Origin: Candidatus Pelagibacter sp.
GTDB taxonomy: Bacteria; Pseudomonadota; Alphaproteobacteria; Pelagibacterales; Pelagibacteraceae
Direction of reading: 5' to 3'
DNA length: 8,930 bases
Assembly (NCBI GenBank): GCA_002708525.1
Contig: PAOP01000006.1
Span: 1 to 8,930 of the forward strand
The notes beneath the pieces were generated by a model, which saw only the letters and a list, made by a program, of their open reading frames with translations, was not told where the DNA came from and made no database searches. Shown here in pieces: positions 1 through 4,921 of the stretch. Positions within the stretch are counted from its first letter, which is position 1; each line of letters begins with the position of its first letter. The position numbers and the translations under genes are program-made.

Positions 1-22
1 TTTATTTTCTTTATTCATTTTT

Positions 23-97
23 TGGTACCCTGGCTTGGAATTGAACCAAAAACTAAAGTTCCACAAACTTTCGTGATAACCATTTCACCACCAGGGC
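23..97 (-). tRNA. tRNA-His (anticodon GTG), CCA encoded
   Basis: On the minus strand a full cloverleaf folds. The acceptor is GCCCTGG (91-97) against CCAGGGT (27-33). The D stem is GTGA/TCAC with loop AATGGTTA, the anticodon stem AAAGT/ACTTT with loop TTGTGGA, the variable loop has 4 nt, and the T arm is TTTGG/TTCAATT/CCAAG. Anticodon GTG lies at 62-64, which reads His codons. The discriminator is A (complement of base 26) and a genomic CCA follows. Position 1-72 is a G-U wobble. Base -1 is a genomic G but has no C73 to pair with. In most bacteria tRNA-His carries G-1:C73; an A73 form without that pair is known in a subset of Alphaproteobacteria, so this fits the inferred lineage. It lies downstream of the cold-shock gene on the same strand, after a structured spacer. 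Confidence 0.93.
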
Positions 98-107
98 CTA
101 TTATTGT

Positions 108-113
108 TTTATA
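108..113 (-). promoter_or_regulatory. possible -10 element for tRNA-His
   Basis: TATAAA on the minus strand ends 10 nt before the mature 5' end of tRNA-His, which would put transcription start a few bases upstream of the tRNA. No convincing -35 box is visible at 16-18 nt, only T/A-rich sequence. In DNA this AT-rich such hexamers are common by chance, so support is weak. Confidence 0.3.
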
Positions 114-145
114 CTAATTGTTGATAAATTTAAATTTTAAAATAA

Positions 146-220
146 TTATATAGCTAGCATGCAGCCAGCATGAATATGATGTCTGTGCGTATTTCTAGAA
201 GTGCTAATTTTTTTAATCAT
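146..220 (-). other. 24-codon mini-ORF rich in His, upstream of tRNA-His
   Basis: An ATG at 218-220 opens a 24-codon frame on the minus strand ending in TAA at 146-148. Its middle reads N-T-H-R-H-H-I-H-A-G-C, so four His fall within six codons. No Shine-Dalgarno sequence precedes the ATG. Position and composition recall an amino-acid leader peptide, but no histidine biosynthesis gene follows; the next gene is tRNA-His, 48 nt on. Chance is the default explanation for an ORF this short. Confidence 0.15.
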
Positions 221-233
221 TTGGAGTGTAGTA

Positions 234-253
234 GCATTTTAAAATAAAAATGC
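234..253. repeat. 7-bp inverted repeat
   Basis: GCATTTT (234-240) and AAAATGC (247-253) are perfect reverse complements around a 6-nt loop. On the minus strand this lies just after the larger 259-313 hairpin. It is AT-rich and lacks a GC-rich stem followed by a T tract, so it is not a clear terminator. Confidence 0.5.
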
Positions 254-258
254 AATCT

Positions 259-313
259 ATATTTGCATAGAAATAAATACGAACAAAAGGTTGTTTTACT
301 CCTATGCAAATAT
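259..313. repeat. 12-bp perfect inverted repeat downstream of csp
   Basis: ATATTTGCATAG (259-270) and CTATGCAAATAT (302-313) are perfect reverse complements, 31 nt apart. The loop contains a further 5-bp stem, AACAA/TTGTT around AAGG. The outer arm begins 13 nt after the csp stop on the minus strand, so in the csp transcript it would form a long stem-loop. It could protect or terminate the csp mRNA, be part of a small RNA, or be a protein-binding palindrome. On the minus strand the sequence after it (AGATTGCATTTTTATTTT) is T-rich but starts late for a classical terminator. Confidence 0.75.
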
Positions 314-325
314 TATGAAATAAAT

Positions 326-538
326 TTAAGCTGTTTTCTTTAAATTTACTGCGCTTGGTCCTTTATCACCATCTTGAATTTCAAATTCAATAGCGTCGTT
401 TTCATTTAAAAAACGAAGACCTGCTTCTCTTACTGCGCTAGCGTGAACGAAACAGTCTTTTTCTCCGTCTTCTCTCTCTATAAAGCCATATCCCTTTTTA
501 CCGTTATACCACTTTACTTTTCCTTTTAGTGTACTCAT
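326..538 (-). CDS. csp: cold-shock domain protein (CspA family)
   Basis: This 70-aa protein is a single cold-shock domain, the usual length for the family. It binds single-stranded RNA/DNA in the cytoplasm and acts as an RNA chaperone or antiterminator. Visible marks are the start pattern G-K-V-K-W-Y-N (6-12), RNP1 K-G-Y-G-F-I (15-20) and RNP2 F-V-H-A (30-33), which supply the stacking aromatics W10, Y17, F19, F30 and H32. The C-terminal half keeps the F-E-I-Q-D-G-D-K-G-P-S-A-V-N pattern ending the last strand. The start is ATG, with only a weak purine stretch (AAAGAAAGAG) upstream. It stands alone, with tRNA-Phe 115 nt upstream and a structured spacer downstream. A 7-bp hairpin in its leader (573-590) is a candidate regulatory element. 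Family assignment is firm; whether it is cold-induced or constitutive cannot be told. Confidence 0.96.
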   Translation of the reverse strand: MSTLKGKVKWYNGKKGYGFIEREDGEKDCFVHASAVREAGLRFLNENDAIEFEIQDGDKGPSAVNLKKTA

Positions 539-572
539 ACTTATTTTTACTCTTTCTTTATTGTATTAAATT

Positions 573-590
573 TAGCTAATAAATTAGCTA
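573..590. repeat. 7-bp hairpin in the csp leader
   Basis: TAGCTAA (573-579) and TTAGCTA (584-590) are perfect reverse complements around a 4-nt loop. The element lies 35-52 nt upstream of the csp start codon. If transcription starts further upstream it would be in the 5' UTR. Cold-shock mRNAs are known for structured leaders, so a regulatory role is possible; a binding site is the alternative. The same hexamer GCTAGC occurs here (587-592) and again at 153-158 in the spacer after csp. Confidence 0.55.
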
Positions 591-653
591 GCGGGATAGG
601 TATTAGATTTTAATATTTATTGCAAGCATATTGATCATGCCATCTTTAAAGGA

Positions 654-729
654 TGGTGGCTTCGGCGGGACTCGAACCAGCGACACAAGCCTTTTCAGGG
701 CTCTGCTCTACCAACTGAGCTACGAAGCC
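654..729 (-). tRNA. tRNA-Phe (anticodon GAA), CCA encoded
   Basis: The minus strand folds into a 76-nt cloverleaf. The acceptor is GGCTTCG/CGAAGCC, the D arm GCTC-AGTTGGTA-GAGC, the anticodon arm GAGCC-CTGAAAA-GGCTT (anticodon GAA), the variable loop GTGTC, and the T arm GCTGG-TTCGAGT-CCCGC, followed by A73 and genomic CCA. The third T-stem pair is a T-C mismatch (positions 51-63), which is slightly unusual. The gene begins 3 nt after the infA stop codon on the same strand, with no room for a promoter, so it is probably cut from the infA transcript by RNase P. Confidence 0.96.
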
Positions 730-732
730 GTA

Positions 733-948
733 TTATGATCTAAAAATTATACGTCCTTTAGACAAATCATATGGAGAAACCTCTAATTTTACTCTATCAC
801 CTTGAAGAACTCTTATGCGGTTTTTTCTTAACTTTCCTGCGGTATGAGCCGTAACATTATGTCCATTATCGAGCTTAACTCTAAACATCGCATTTGGAAG
901 CAAATCTGTTACCACTCCTTCAAATTCAAGTGTATCTTGTTTTCCCAA
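733..948 (-). CDS. infA: translation initiation factor IF-1, TTG start
   Basis: IF-1 binds the A site of the 30S subunit with IF-2 and IF-3 during initiation. This 71-aa protein has the usual length and is a single S1/OB fold. It shows the family patterns L-P-N-A-M-F-R-V (17-24), [10 protein letters not shown] (26-35), G-K-L-R-K-N-R-I-R (38-46) and the closing [13 protein letters not shown] (58-70). The start codon is TTG (946-948), not ATG: the next residues G-K-Q-D align with the IF-1 N-terminus, and an AGGAGA Shine-Dalgarno sits 8 nt upstream, inside the last codons of hisD. It follows hisD by 5 nt and precedes tRNA-Phe by 3 nt, so it is probably read from the murA-hisD operon. Confidence 0.97.
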   Translation of the reverse strand: MGKQDTLEFEGVVTDLLPNAMFRVKLDNGHNVTAHTAGKLRKNRIRVLQGDRVKLEVSPYDLSKGRIIFRS

Positions 949-953
949 ATTTA

Positions 954-2216
954 TTATCTCCTCATTCTAGATCTTATACTTTTAGCATGACCTTTTAATT
1001 GTTCATACTCTGCGAGATATGTAGCGTATTCTCCTATTCTTTCAATACCTTTTTTTGTTAATGTTATGAGGCTGATTTTTTTATAAAACTCACTTAAATT
1101 TAGTCCTGATGAAAATTTAGCTGAACCTAAAGTTGGCAATACGTGGTTTGTACCAACATTATAGTCGCTTGCTGCCATAGGCGAATATTTTCCTATGCAA
1201 ATACTTCCAGCATTTTTTATTTTGTTTATATATTTTTTGTAATTATTAATGTTTAATTCTAAATGTTCCGGAGCAATTTCATTAATAACATCAATGATTT
1301 GATCATCATTTAAAACTTTTAAAATTAAACCATTATTTTTTAAACTTTGAGTAGCTATATCTTTTCTAGGTAAAATTTTTAATTGTTTAACAATATCTTT
1401 TTTTAAATTTCGTATTAATTTTTTATCTTTACTTATTAGTATACACTGAGAGTTAATATCATGCTCAGCTTGTCCAATCATTGAAGTTGTAACATCATTA
1501 AGATTTGTTTTTTTATCAGCTAAGATTGTTATTTCTGAGGGTCCTGCAATCATACCCTCGGTTCCTACATCTCCAAAAACATCTTTTTTAGCTTTTGCAA
1601 CATAAATATTCCCTGGTCCTACGATCTTATCTACTTTTTGTATATAACATAAACTACCGATTGCTTGAGCACCACCAATTGAATAAATTTCTTTTATCCC
1701 AATTTTTTTTGCTGCATAAAGAACTGCAGGATTTAATTTACCGTTTAGCTTAGGATTTGCCAATACAATACGTTTAACACCTGCTATTTTTGCTGGAATG
1801 GCATTCATTAATAATGTTGATGGCAAATTAGCTGGCACATAAATACCAACCGAATTAATTGGGATATTCTTATATTCAATTCTATTATTATACTCATCTT
1901 TATATAAAATATTCTTTGGTTTCTGCATAAGATGAAAATCAAATATTCTTTTATATGCAAAATCAATTGCTTTTTTTATTTTTGGGTCTAGAGATCTAAT
2001 TGCGCTATCTATTTGAGATTTTCTAGGGCTCAATTCTTTATTATTACTAAATTTTTTTTCATACTTTAATAGAGCACTTTTTTTATTTTTTTTAATTTCT
2101 TTTAAAATTTTATTTACTATTGTTGTATTAACTGAATTTTCAGATCTTCTTCTATTAAGAAAATTTTTTAATAATTTTTTATAACTTTTTTTTGAGCAAT
2201 TTATTTCTTTTATCAT
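954..2216 (-). CDS. hisD: histidinol dehydrogenase
   Basis: HisD oxidises L-histidinol to L-histidine in two NAD+-dependent steps, the last of histidine synthesis; it is a zinc enzyme in the cytoplasm. The 420-aa length is near the family norm of about 430. Visible family patterns are S-V-G-I-Y-V-P (122-128), L-M-N-A-I-P-A-K (136-143), I-G-G-A-Q-A-I (180-186), G-P-G-N-I-Y-V (200-206) and G-P-S-E-I (225-229). Key residues are Q249 and H252 in G-Q-A-E-H-D (zinc ligands), E317/H318 in A-P-E-H-L-E (catalytic pair), D351 in S-D-Y-N-V-G-T-N-H (zinc ligand) and H410 near the C-terminus (zinc ligand). The set is complete, so an active enzyme is expected. Its ATG overlaps the DUF2948 stop by 4 nt (ATGA), which suggests translational coupling. 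The first 60 residues are unusually Lys/Asn-rich, as expected from base composition. Confidence 0.97.
   Translation of the reverse strand: MIKEINCSKKSYKKLLKNFLNRRRSENSVNTTIVNKILKEIKKNKKSALLKYEKKFSNNKELSPRKSQIDSAIRSLDPKIKKAIDFAYKRIFDFHLMQKPKNILYKDEYNNRIEYKNIPINSVGIYVPANLPSTLLMNAIPAKIAGVKRIVLANPKLNGKLNPAVLYAAKKIGIKEIYSIGGAQAIGSLCYIQKVDKIVGPGNIYVAKAKKDVFGDVGTEGMIAGPSEITILADKKTNLNDVTTSMIGQAEHDINSQCILISKDKKLIRNLKKDIVKQLKILPRKDIATQSLKNNGLILKVLNDDQIIDVINEIAPEHLELNINNYKKYINKIKNAGSICIGKYSPMAASDYNVGTNHVLPTLGSAKFSSGLNLSEFYKKISLITLTKKGIERIGEYATYLAEYEQLKGHAKSIRSRMRR
957..962 (-). promoter_or_regulatory. Shine-Dalgarno AGGAGA for infA, inside hisD
   Basis: AGGAGA is formed by the last two sense codons of hisD (Arg-Arg) and lies 8 nt before the infA TTG. 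It is one of the few strong ribosome binding sites in the window. It decides the TTG start, since no ATG in the infA frame lies nearby. Confidence 0.8.
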
Positions 2217-2614
2217 TTAGTATATTTTTGATCTTCTAATGTAACCTCTATAATTTCTGTCGTTAGTGTTATAAATCTATTTTTTGAAAATAATAGAATA
2301 ATTTCATACTTTGTGTCTTTTTTCAAAATATCAATAGTTAACAATTCTAATTCTAAGCTGCCTTGATTTTGATTAATATTTTTAGATTTTGAAGATTCAA
2401 TGTATTCAAATTTAATTATACTACTAATAAATTTTTTTTTCATATAATTATTATTTTCCTTGTCAAATCTTGATAAAGAAATCAGGAATATTTTATTTGT
2501 AGGAAGAAATTTGATATCTGATATTTTTACTCGAGCCTGAGAGCAATAAGCAGATATTATTTGTAAGTCTTCAAATGATTGAGCTATTATTTTCTTTAAG
2601 AATTTCTTCTGCAT
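2213..2614 (-). CDS. DUF2948 family protein
   Basis: This 133-aa protein has no known reaction. It matches the pattern I know for DUF2948, an alphaproteobacterial family found between murA and hisD: the opening S-F-E-D-L-Q-I-I-S-A-Y (13-23), the V-K-I-S-D-I-K-F-L-P segment (29-38), a short S-R-F-D motif near residues 48-51, and a strand-rich C-terminus ending I-I-E-V-T-L-E-D. No signal peptide or membrane segment is seen, so it is probably cytoplasmic. The start ATG overlaps the murA stop by 1 nt (TAATG) and its own stop overlaps hisD by 4 nt. This tight coupling in a conserved order suggests a shared role or simply operon packing. The assignment rests on local patterns and gene order. Confidence 0.82.
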   Translation of the reverse strand: MQKKFLKKIIAQSFEDLQIISAYCSQARVKISDIKFLPTNKIFLISLSRFDKENNNYMKKKFISSIIKFEYIESSKSKNINQNQGSLELELLTIDILKKDTKYEIILLFSKNRFITLTTEIIEVTLEDQKYTK

Positions 2615-3876
2615 TATCTTAGTCTTTTTATATTAACTCCGACTTTTCTAAGTTTATTTTCAATTTTTTCATATCCTCTATCTAAGTGATATATTCTATT
2701 GATAACCGATTTTCCTTTTGCGGCAATTGCTGCTAAAACTAAAGCTACAGAAGCTCTTAAATCACTAGACATTAATTCTGCTCCTTTAAATTCAGTATTA
2801 CCATTAATTACAGCTCGATTGCCTTTTGTTAATATATTTGCACCTAATCTTCTTAACTCTGCTACATGCATAAATCTATTTTCAAATATATTTTCAGTAA
2901 TTGAGCTAACTCCACTTGCTTTACACATTAAAACCATTAATTGTGCCTGAAGATCTGTTGGCACGCCAGGGTATTCCTTAGTAATTATATTTTTTATACT
3001 TTTTATATTTTGTGGTCCTTTAATATGTATTTCATTTTTAAAACATTTAATTTTTGCGCCTAATTTTTTTAATAAACTGATCTCTGTTGCAATTACTCTA
3101 GGATTAAAATTTTTTATTATTAGATTTCCTTTAGTTAATGATGCTGCGATACAAAATGTTCCAGCCTCAATTCTATCTCCCATAACATTATAACTTGTGC
3201 TTTTTAAAGATTTTACTCCTATAATTTTTACAGTGCGTTTTCCTATCCATTTAATGTTAGCGCCACCAGAATTTAAAAAATTAATCAAATCTTTAATCTC
3301 AGGCTCAATTGCACAGTTTTTAAGAATAGTCGTTCCGCTTGAGATGCATGCTGCTATTATTAAATTTTCGGTTGCTCCAACACTTATCCTTGTAAATTTA
3401 ATATTTGCACCTTTAAGTCTACCGATAGACTTGGCATAAATATAACCTTTATCTATTGAATATTGCATCCCAAGTTTTTTGAGCGCACTTAAATGATAAT
3501 TGACTGGTCTAGCTCCAATCAAACATCCTCCAGGTAAGGAAATTTTTGAATTGTTGTACTTTGCGATAAGAGGTCCTAAAACAAGTATTCCAGCCCGCAT
3601 TGTTTTCATTAATGAATAGCTTGCGTATGTCTTATTGATACTACTGTTAGATATTTTAACTGTTTTTTTATTTTTTGATAAAATTATTTTTGATCCAAGA
3701 GATGATAATAAATCTAACATTGTATCTATATCTTTTACTCTTGGCAGATTTTTAACAGTAATTGATTTTTCAAATAAAATTGATGAAGCCAAAATTGGTA
3801 AAGCTGAATTTTTGCTCCCAGATATAAAAACTTTTCCCTTTATTTTGCAAGGTCCTTTGATTACAAATTTTTCCAT
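2614..3876 (-). CDS. murA: UDP-N-acetylglucosamine 1-carboxyvinyltransferase (MurA)
   Basis: MurA transfers enolpyruvate from PEP to UDP-GlcNAc, the first committed step of peptidoglycan synthesis, in the cytoplasm. The 420-aa length is normal for the two-domain EPT fold. Active-site residues are all visible: K22 in G-S-K-N-S-A-L-P, R94 in T-M-R-A-G, C118 in P-G-G-C-L-I-G-A-R-P-V, R123 in the same motif, D308 in V-P-T-D-L-Q-A-Q, the D-L-R-A-S motif (372-376) and R400 in L-D-R-G-Y-E. C118 is the PEP-adduct cysteine alkylated by fosfomycin; here it is Cys rather than the resistant Asp form. It lies 2 nt after dcd and overlaps the DUF2948 gene by 1 nt. No Shine-Dalgarno is evident upstream of the ATG. 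Confidence 0.98.
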   Translation of the reverse strand: MEKFVIKGPCKIKGKVFISGSKNSALPILASSILFEKSITVKNLPRVKDIDTMLDLLSSLGSKIILSKNKKTVKISNSSINKTYASYSLMKTMRAGILVLGPLIAKYNNSKISLPGGCLIGARPVNYHLSALKKLGMQYSIDKGYIYAKSIGRLKGANIKFTRISVGATENLIIAACISSGTTILKNCAIEPEIKDLINFLNSGGANIKWIGKRTVKIIGVKSLKSTSYNVMGDRIEAGTFCIAASLTKGNLIIKNFNPRVIATEISLLKKLGAKIKCFKNEIHIKGPQNIKSIKNIITKEYPGVPTDLQAQLMVLMCKASGVSSITENIFENRFMHVAELRRLGANILTKGNRAVINGNTEFKGAELMSSDLRASVALVLAAIAAKGKSVINRIYHLDRGYEKIENKLRKVGVNIKRLR

Positions 3877-3878
3877 TT

Positions 3879-4433
3879 TTAAACTTTTGGAAGTGTAACC
3901 CCTTTTTGCCTCATATATTTACCTTTACGATCTGCATAAGTCACTTTGGGAATTTCGTTACCTTTTAAAAATATAAATTGCGCAACACCCTCATGTGCAT
4001 ATATTTTTGCTGGTAAAGGGGTAGTATTTGAAAATTCAAGAGTTACATGACCTTCCCATCCTGGTTCCAAGGGAGTAACATTCACGATTATTCCACATCT
4101 AGCATATGTTGATTTACCTAAACAAATAACAAGAACATCTTTTGGTATTTTAAAGTACTCAACAGTTCTCGCAAGTACAAACGAATTTGGTGGTATTATG
4201 CATTGCTTGTTTTTTTTTGTAATAAAATTAGATGGTTTAAAATTTTTTGGGTCTACTATTTCAGAATTAACATTTGTGAAAATTTTAAATTCATCAGAAA
4301 CTCTTGCATCATATCCATATGAAGAAACTCCAAATGATATCTTTTTACCTCTTATTTGTTTATTAGAAAATGGCTTTATCATATTGAACTCTTTGGCCAT
4401 TCTAATTATCCATTTATCTGATTGGATTGACAT
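3879..4433 (-). CDS. dcd: dCTP deaminase
   Basis: Dcd deaminates dCTP to dUTP, which dUTPase then turns into dUMP, the precursor of dTTP. The 184-aa length is near the usual 185-195. Motifs seen are [10 protein letters not shown] (37-46), G-K-S-T-Y-A-R (106-112, holding the Ser and Arg that contact substrate), [11 protein letters not shown] (118-128), T-L-E-F-S-N (131-136) with E133 as the expected catalytic base, and the closing [12 protein letters not shown]. The protein is the monofunctional deaminase as far as can be told; the bifunctional dCTP deaminase/dUTPase is a close relative and cannot be fully excluded by eye. It sits between the 35-aa gene (13 nt upstream) and murA (2 nt downstream). 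Confidence 0.96.
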   Translation of the reverse strand: MSIQSDKWIIRMAKEFNMIKPFSNKQIRGKKISFGVSSYGYDARVSDEFKIFTNVNSEIVDPKNFKPSNFITKKNKQCIIPPNSFVLARTVEYFKIPKDVLVICLGKSTYARCGIIVNVTPLEPGWEGHVTLEFSNTTPLPAKIYAHEGVAQFIFLKGNEIPKVTYADRKGKYMRQKGVTLPKV

Positions 4434-4446
4434 AACTTATTTTTCT

Positions 4447-4554
4447 TTATTTTTCTTTTTTATTTTTGAGTTTTTTTTTAAATATTTTTCTTTTTCTTAA
4501 ATTTTTTCTGAGAGCTTGTTCAAGTCTTGACTCTTTATCTTTTTTATCACTCAT
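4447..4554 (-). CDS. 35-aa basic protein of unknown function
   Basis: An ATG at 4552-4554 opens a 35-codon frame closed by TAA at 4447-4449. The first half is amphipathic and mixed charge, with the pattern S-R-L-E-Q-A-L-R-K-N-L-R-K-R-K (9-23); the tail is almost all Lys/Arg. The start overlaps the stop of the 67-aa gene by 8 nt (ATGAGTGA), a classic coupling arrangement, and it fills nearly all of the space before dcd (13 nt left). I recall similar short proteins with an A-L-R-x-N-L-R-[KR]-R-K core in other Alphaproteobacteria, but no function. The role is unknown; nucleic acid or ribosome binding is only a guess from charge. It is easily missed because of its length. Confidence 0.7.
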   Translation of the reverse strand: MSDKKDKESRLEQALRKNLRKRKIFKKKLKNKKEK

Positions 4555-4750
4555 TATTTTTATCAGGATTTGTAAGATGATCTAGAGTTATTACTTGGTC
4601 TATAGGGATAGTTTTGTCTTCTTTCTTGATATCACTTCCATGCTTTGCTTGTCTTTTAGCTTTTTTTTCAGCAAGTTTTTTCTCTCTTTTGGCTTGCTTC
4701 TCCATAGCTTTGGCACTTCGTGTTGATTTATAATCGTAGTGAATTCCCAT
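4547..4750 (-). CDS. 67-aa charged protein of unknown function
   Basis: I do not recognise a named family. Residues 10-37 form a likely single long helix rich in Lys, Arg, Ala and Glu; the C-terminal third (45-67) is more acidic with a hydrophobic patch I-P-I-D-Q-V-I-T-L-D-H-L. There is no signal peptide or membrane segment. The start is well supported: GAGGA lies 7 nt upstream of the ATG. It is the first gene of the minus-strand run 67-aa gene, 35-aa gene, dcd, murA, DUF2948, hisD, infA, tRNA-Phe, and overlaps the next gene by 8 nt. An overlapping frame at 4600-4785 is the less likely reading because it lacks this ribosome binding site and would displace this gene. Confidence 0.8.
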   Translation of the reverse strand: MGIHYDYKSTRSAKAMEKQAKREKKLAEKKAKRQAKHGSDIKKEDKTIPIDQVITLDHLTNPDKNNE

Positions 4751-4757
4751 ATCATTT

Positions 4758-4762
4758 TCCTC
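4758..4762 (-). promoter_or_regulatory. Shine-Dalgarno GAGGA of the 67-aa gene
   Basis: GAGGA on the minus strand ends 7 nt before the ATG at 4748-4750. It fixes the start of the first gene in the operon. A TTATAC hexamer a little further upstream is a possible -10 box, but its -35 partner is unclear. Confidence 0.65.
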
Positions 4763-4820
4763 AAACAGGTATAACTTATTTTCATGAAAAATTAAGGCAA
4801 TAATTTGAAAAAATTTAATT

Positions 4821-4826
4821 TATACA
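4821..4826 (+). promoter_or_regulatory. possible -10 element for tRNA-Thr
   Basis: TATACA ends 18 nt before the mature tRNA-Thr 5' end, giving a start about 10 nt upstream of the tRNA. No good -35 hexamer lies at 16-18 nt. The spacer 4763-4844 must hold promoters for both the tRNA and the divergent operon; beyond these AT-rich hexamers I see nothing in it. Confidence 0.3.
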
Positions 4827-4844
4827 CTAATTTAATTTAATTTT

Positions 4845-4918
4845 GCCTCTATAGTTAAATGGTATAACACATCCATGGTAAGGATGAATTTCCAGTTCAA
4901 TTCTGGGTGGGGGCACCA
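4845..4918 (+). tRNA. tRNA-Thr (anticodon GGT), CCA encoded
   Basis: The plus strand folds into a 74-nt cloverleaf. The acceptor is GCCTCTA/TGGGGGC with two T-G wobbles, the D arm GTTA-AATGGTA-TAAC, the anticodon arm CATCC-ATGGTAA-GGATG, the variable loop AATT, and the T arm TCCAG-TTCAATT-CTGGG, then A73 and genomic CCA. Anticodon GGT reads Thr ACY codons; the G1-C72 and C2-G71 pairs agree with known Thr identity elements. Its 3' end is 3 nt from the convergent TVP38-family gene, leaving no separate terminator. Confidence 0.95.
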
Positions 4919-4921
4919 GTA

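Larger units (their letters stand above)
98..325. other. structured non-coding spacer between csp and tRNA-His
   Basis: This 228-nt stretch has no recognisable gene, yet it is long for a genome whose neighbouring gaps are mostly 0-13 nt. It holds a 12-bp perfect inverted repeat (259-313) with a smaller stem in its loop, a second 7-bp inverted repeat (234-253), a 5-bp stem CATGC/GCATG (158-172), and two short opposing ORFs (146-220 minus, 170-247 plus). It may be the 3' UTR of csp, a small RNA, or the leader of the tRNA-His transcript. I do not recognise a named RNA family (it lacks the SRP, tmRNA and RNase P signatures I would look for). Confidence 0.5.

Noticed and set aside
1..117. Open plus-strand frame reading from the window edge to TAA at 115-117
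   Set aside because: The sequence is fully explained by tRNA-His on the other strand; the open frame is incidental.
170..247. 25-codon plus-strand ORF opposite the His-rich mini-ORF
   Set aside because: It has no ribosome binding site, no recognisable motif and no gene downstream on that strand.
234..253. Rho-independent terminator
   Set aside because: The stem is AT-rich and no T tract follows directly on either strand.
2699..3898. Plus-strand ORFs at 2699-2950, 3197-3439 and 3635-3898
   Set aside because: They are antisense to murA, which has a full set of active-site motifs; they show no motif or ribosome binding site of their own.
4198..4500. 100-codon plus-strand ORF opposite dcd
   Set aside because: It is antisense to dcd and the 35-aa gene; its Phe-rich tail only mirrors their Lys codons.
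4600..4785. Minus-strand ORF overlapping the 67-aa gene in another frame
   Set aside because: No ribosome binding site at its ATG, while GAGGA fits the 67-aa start at 4750; composition looks like a shifted frame.
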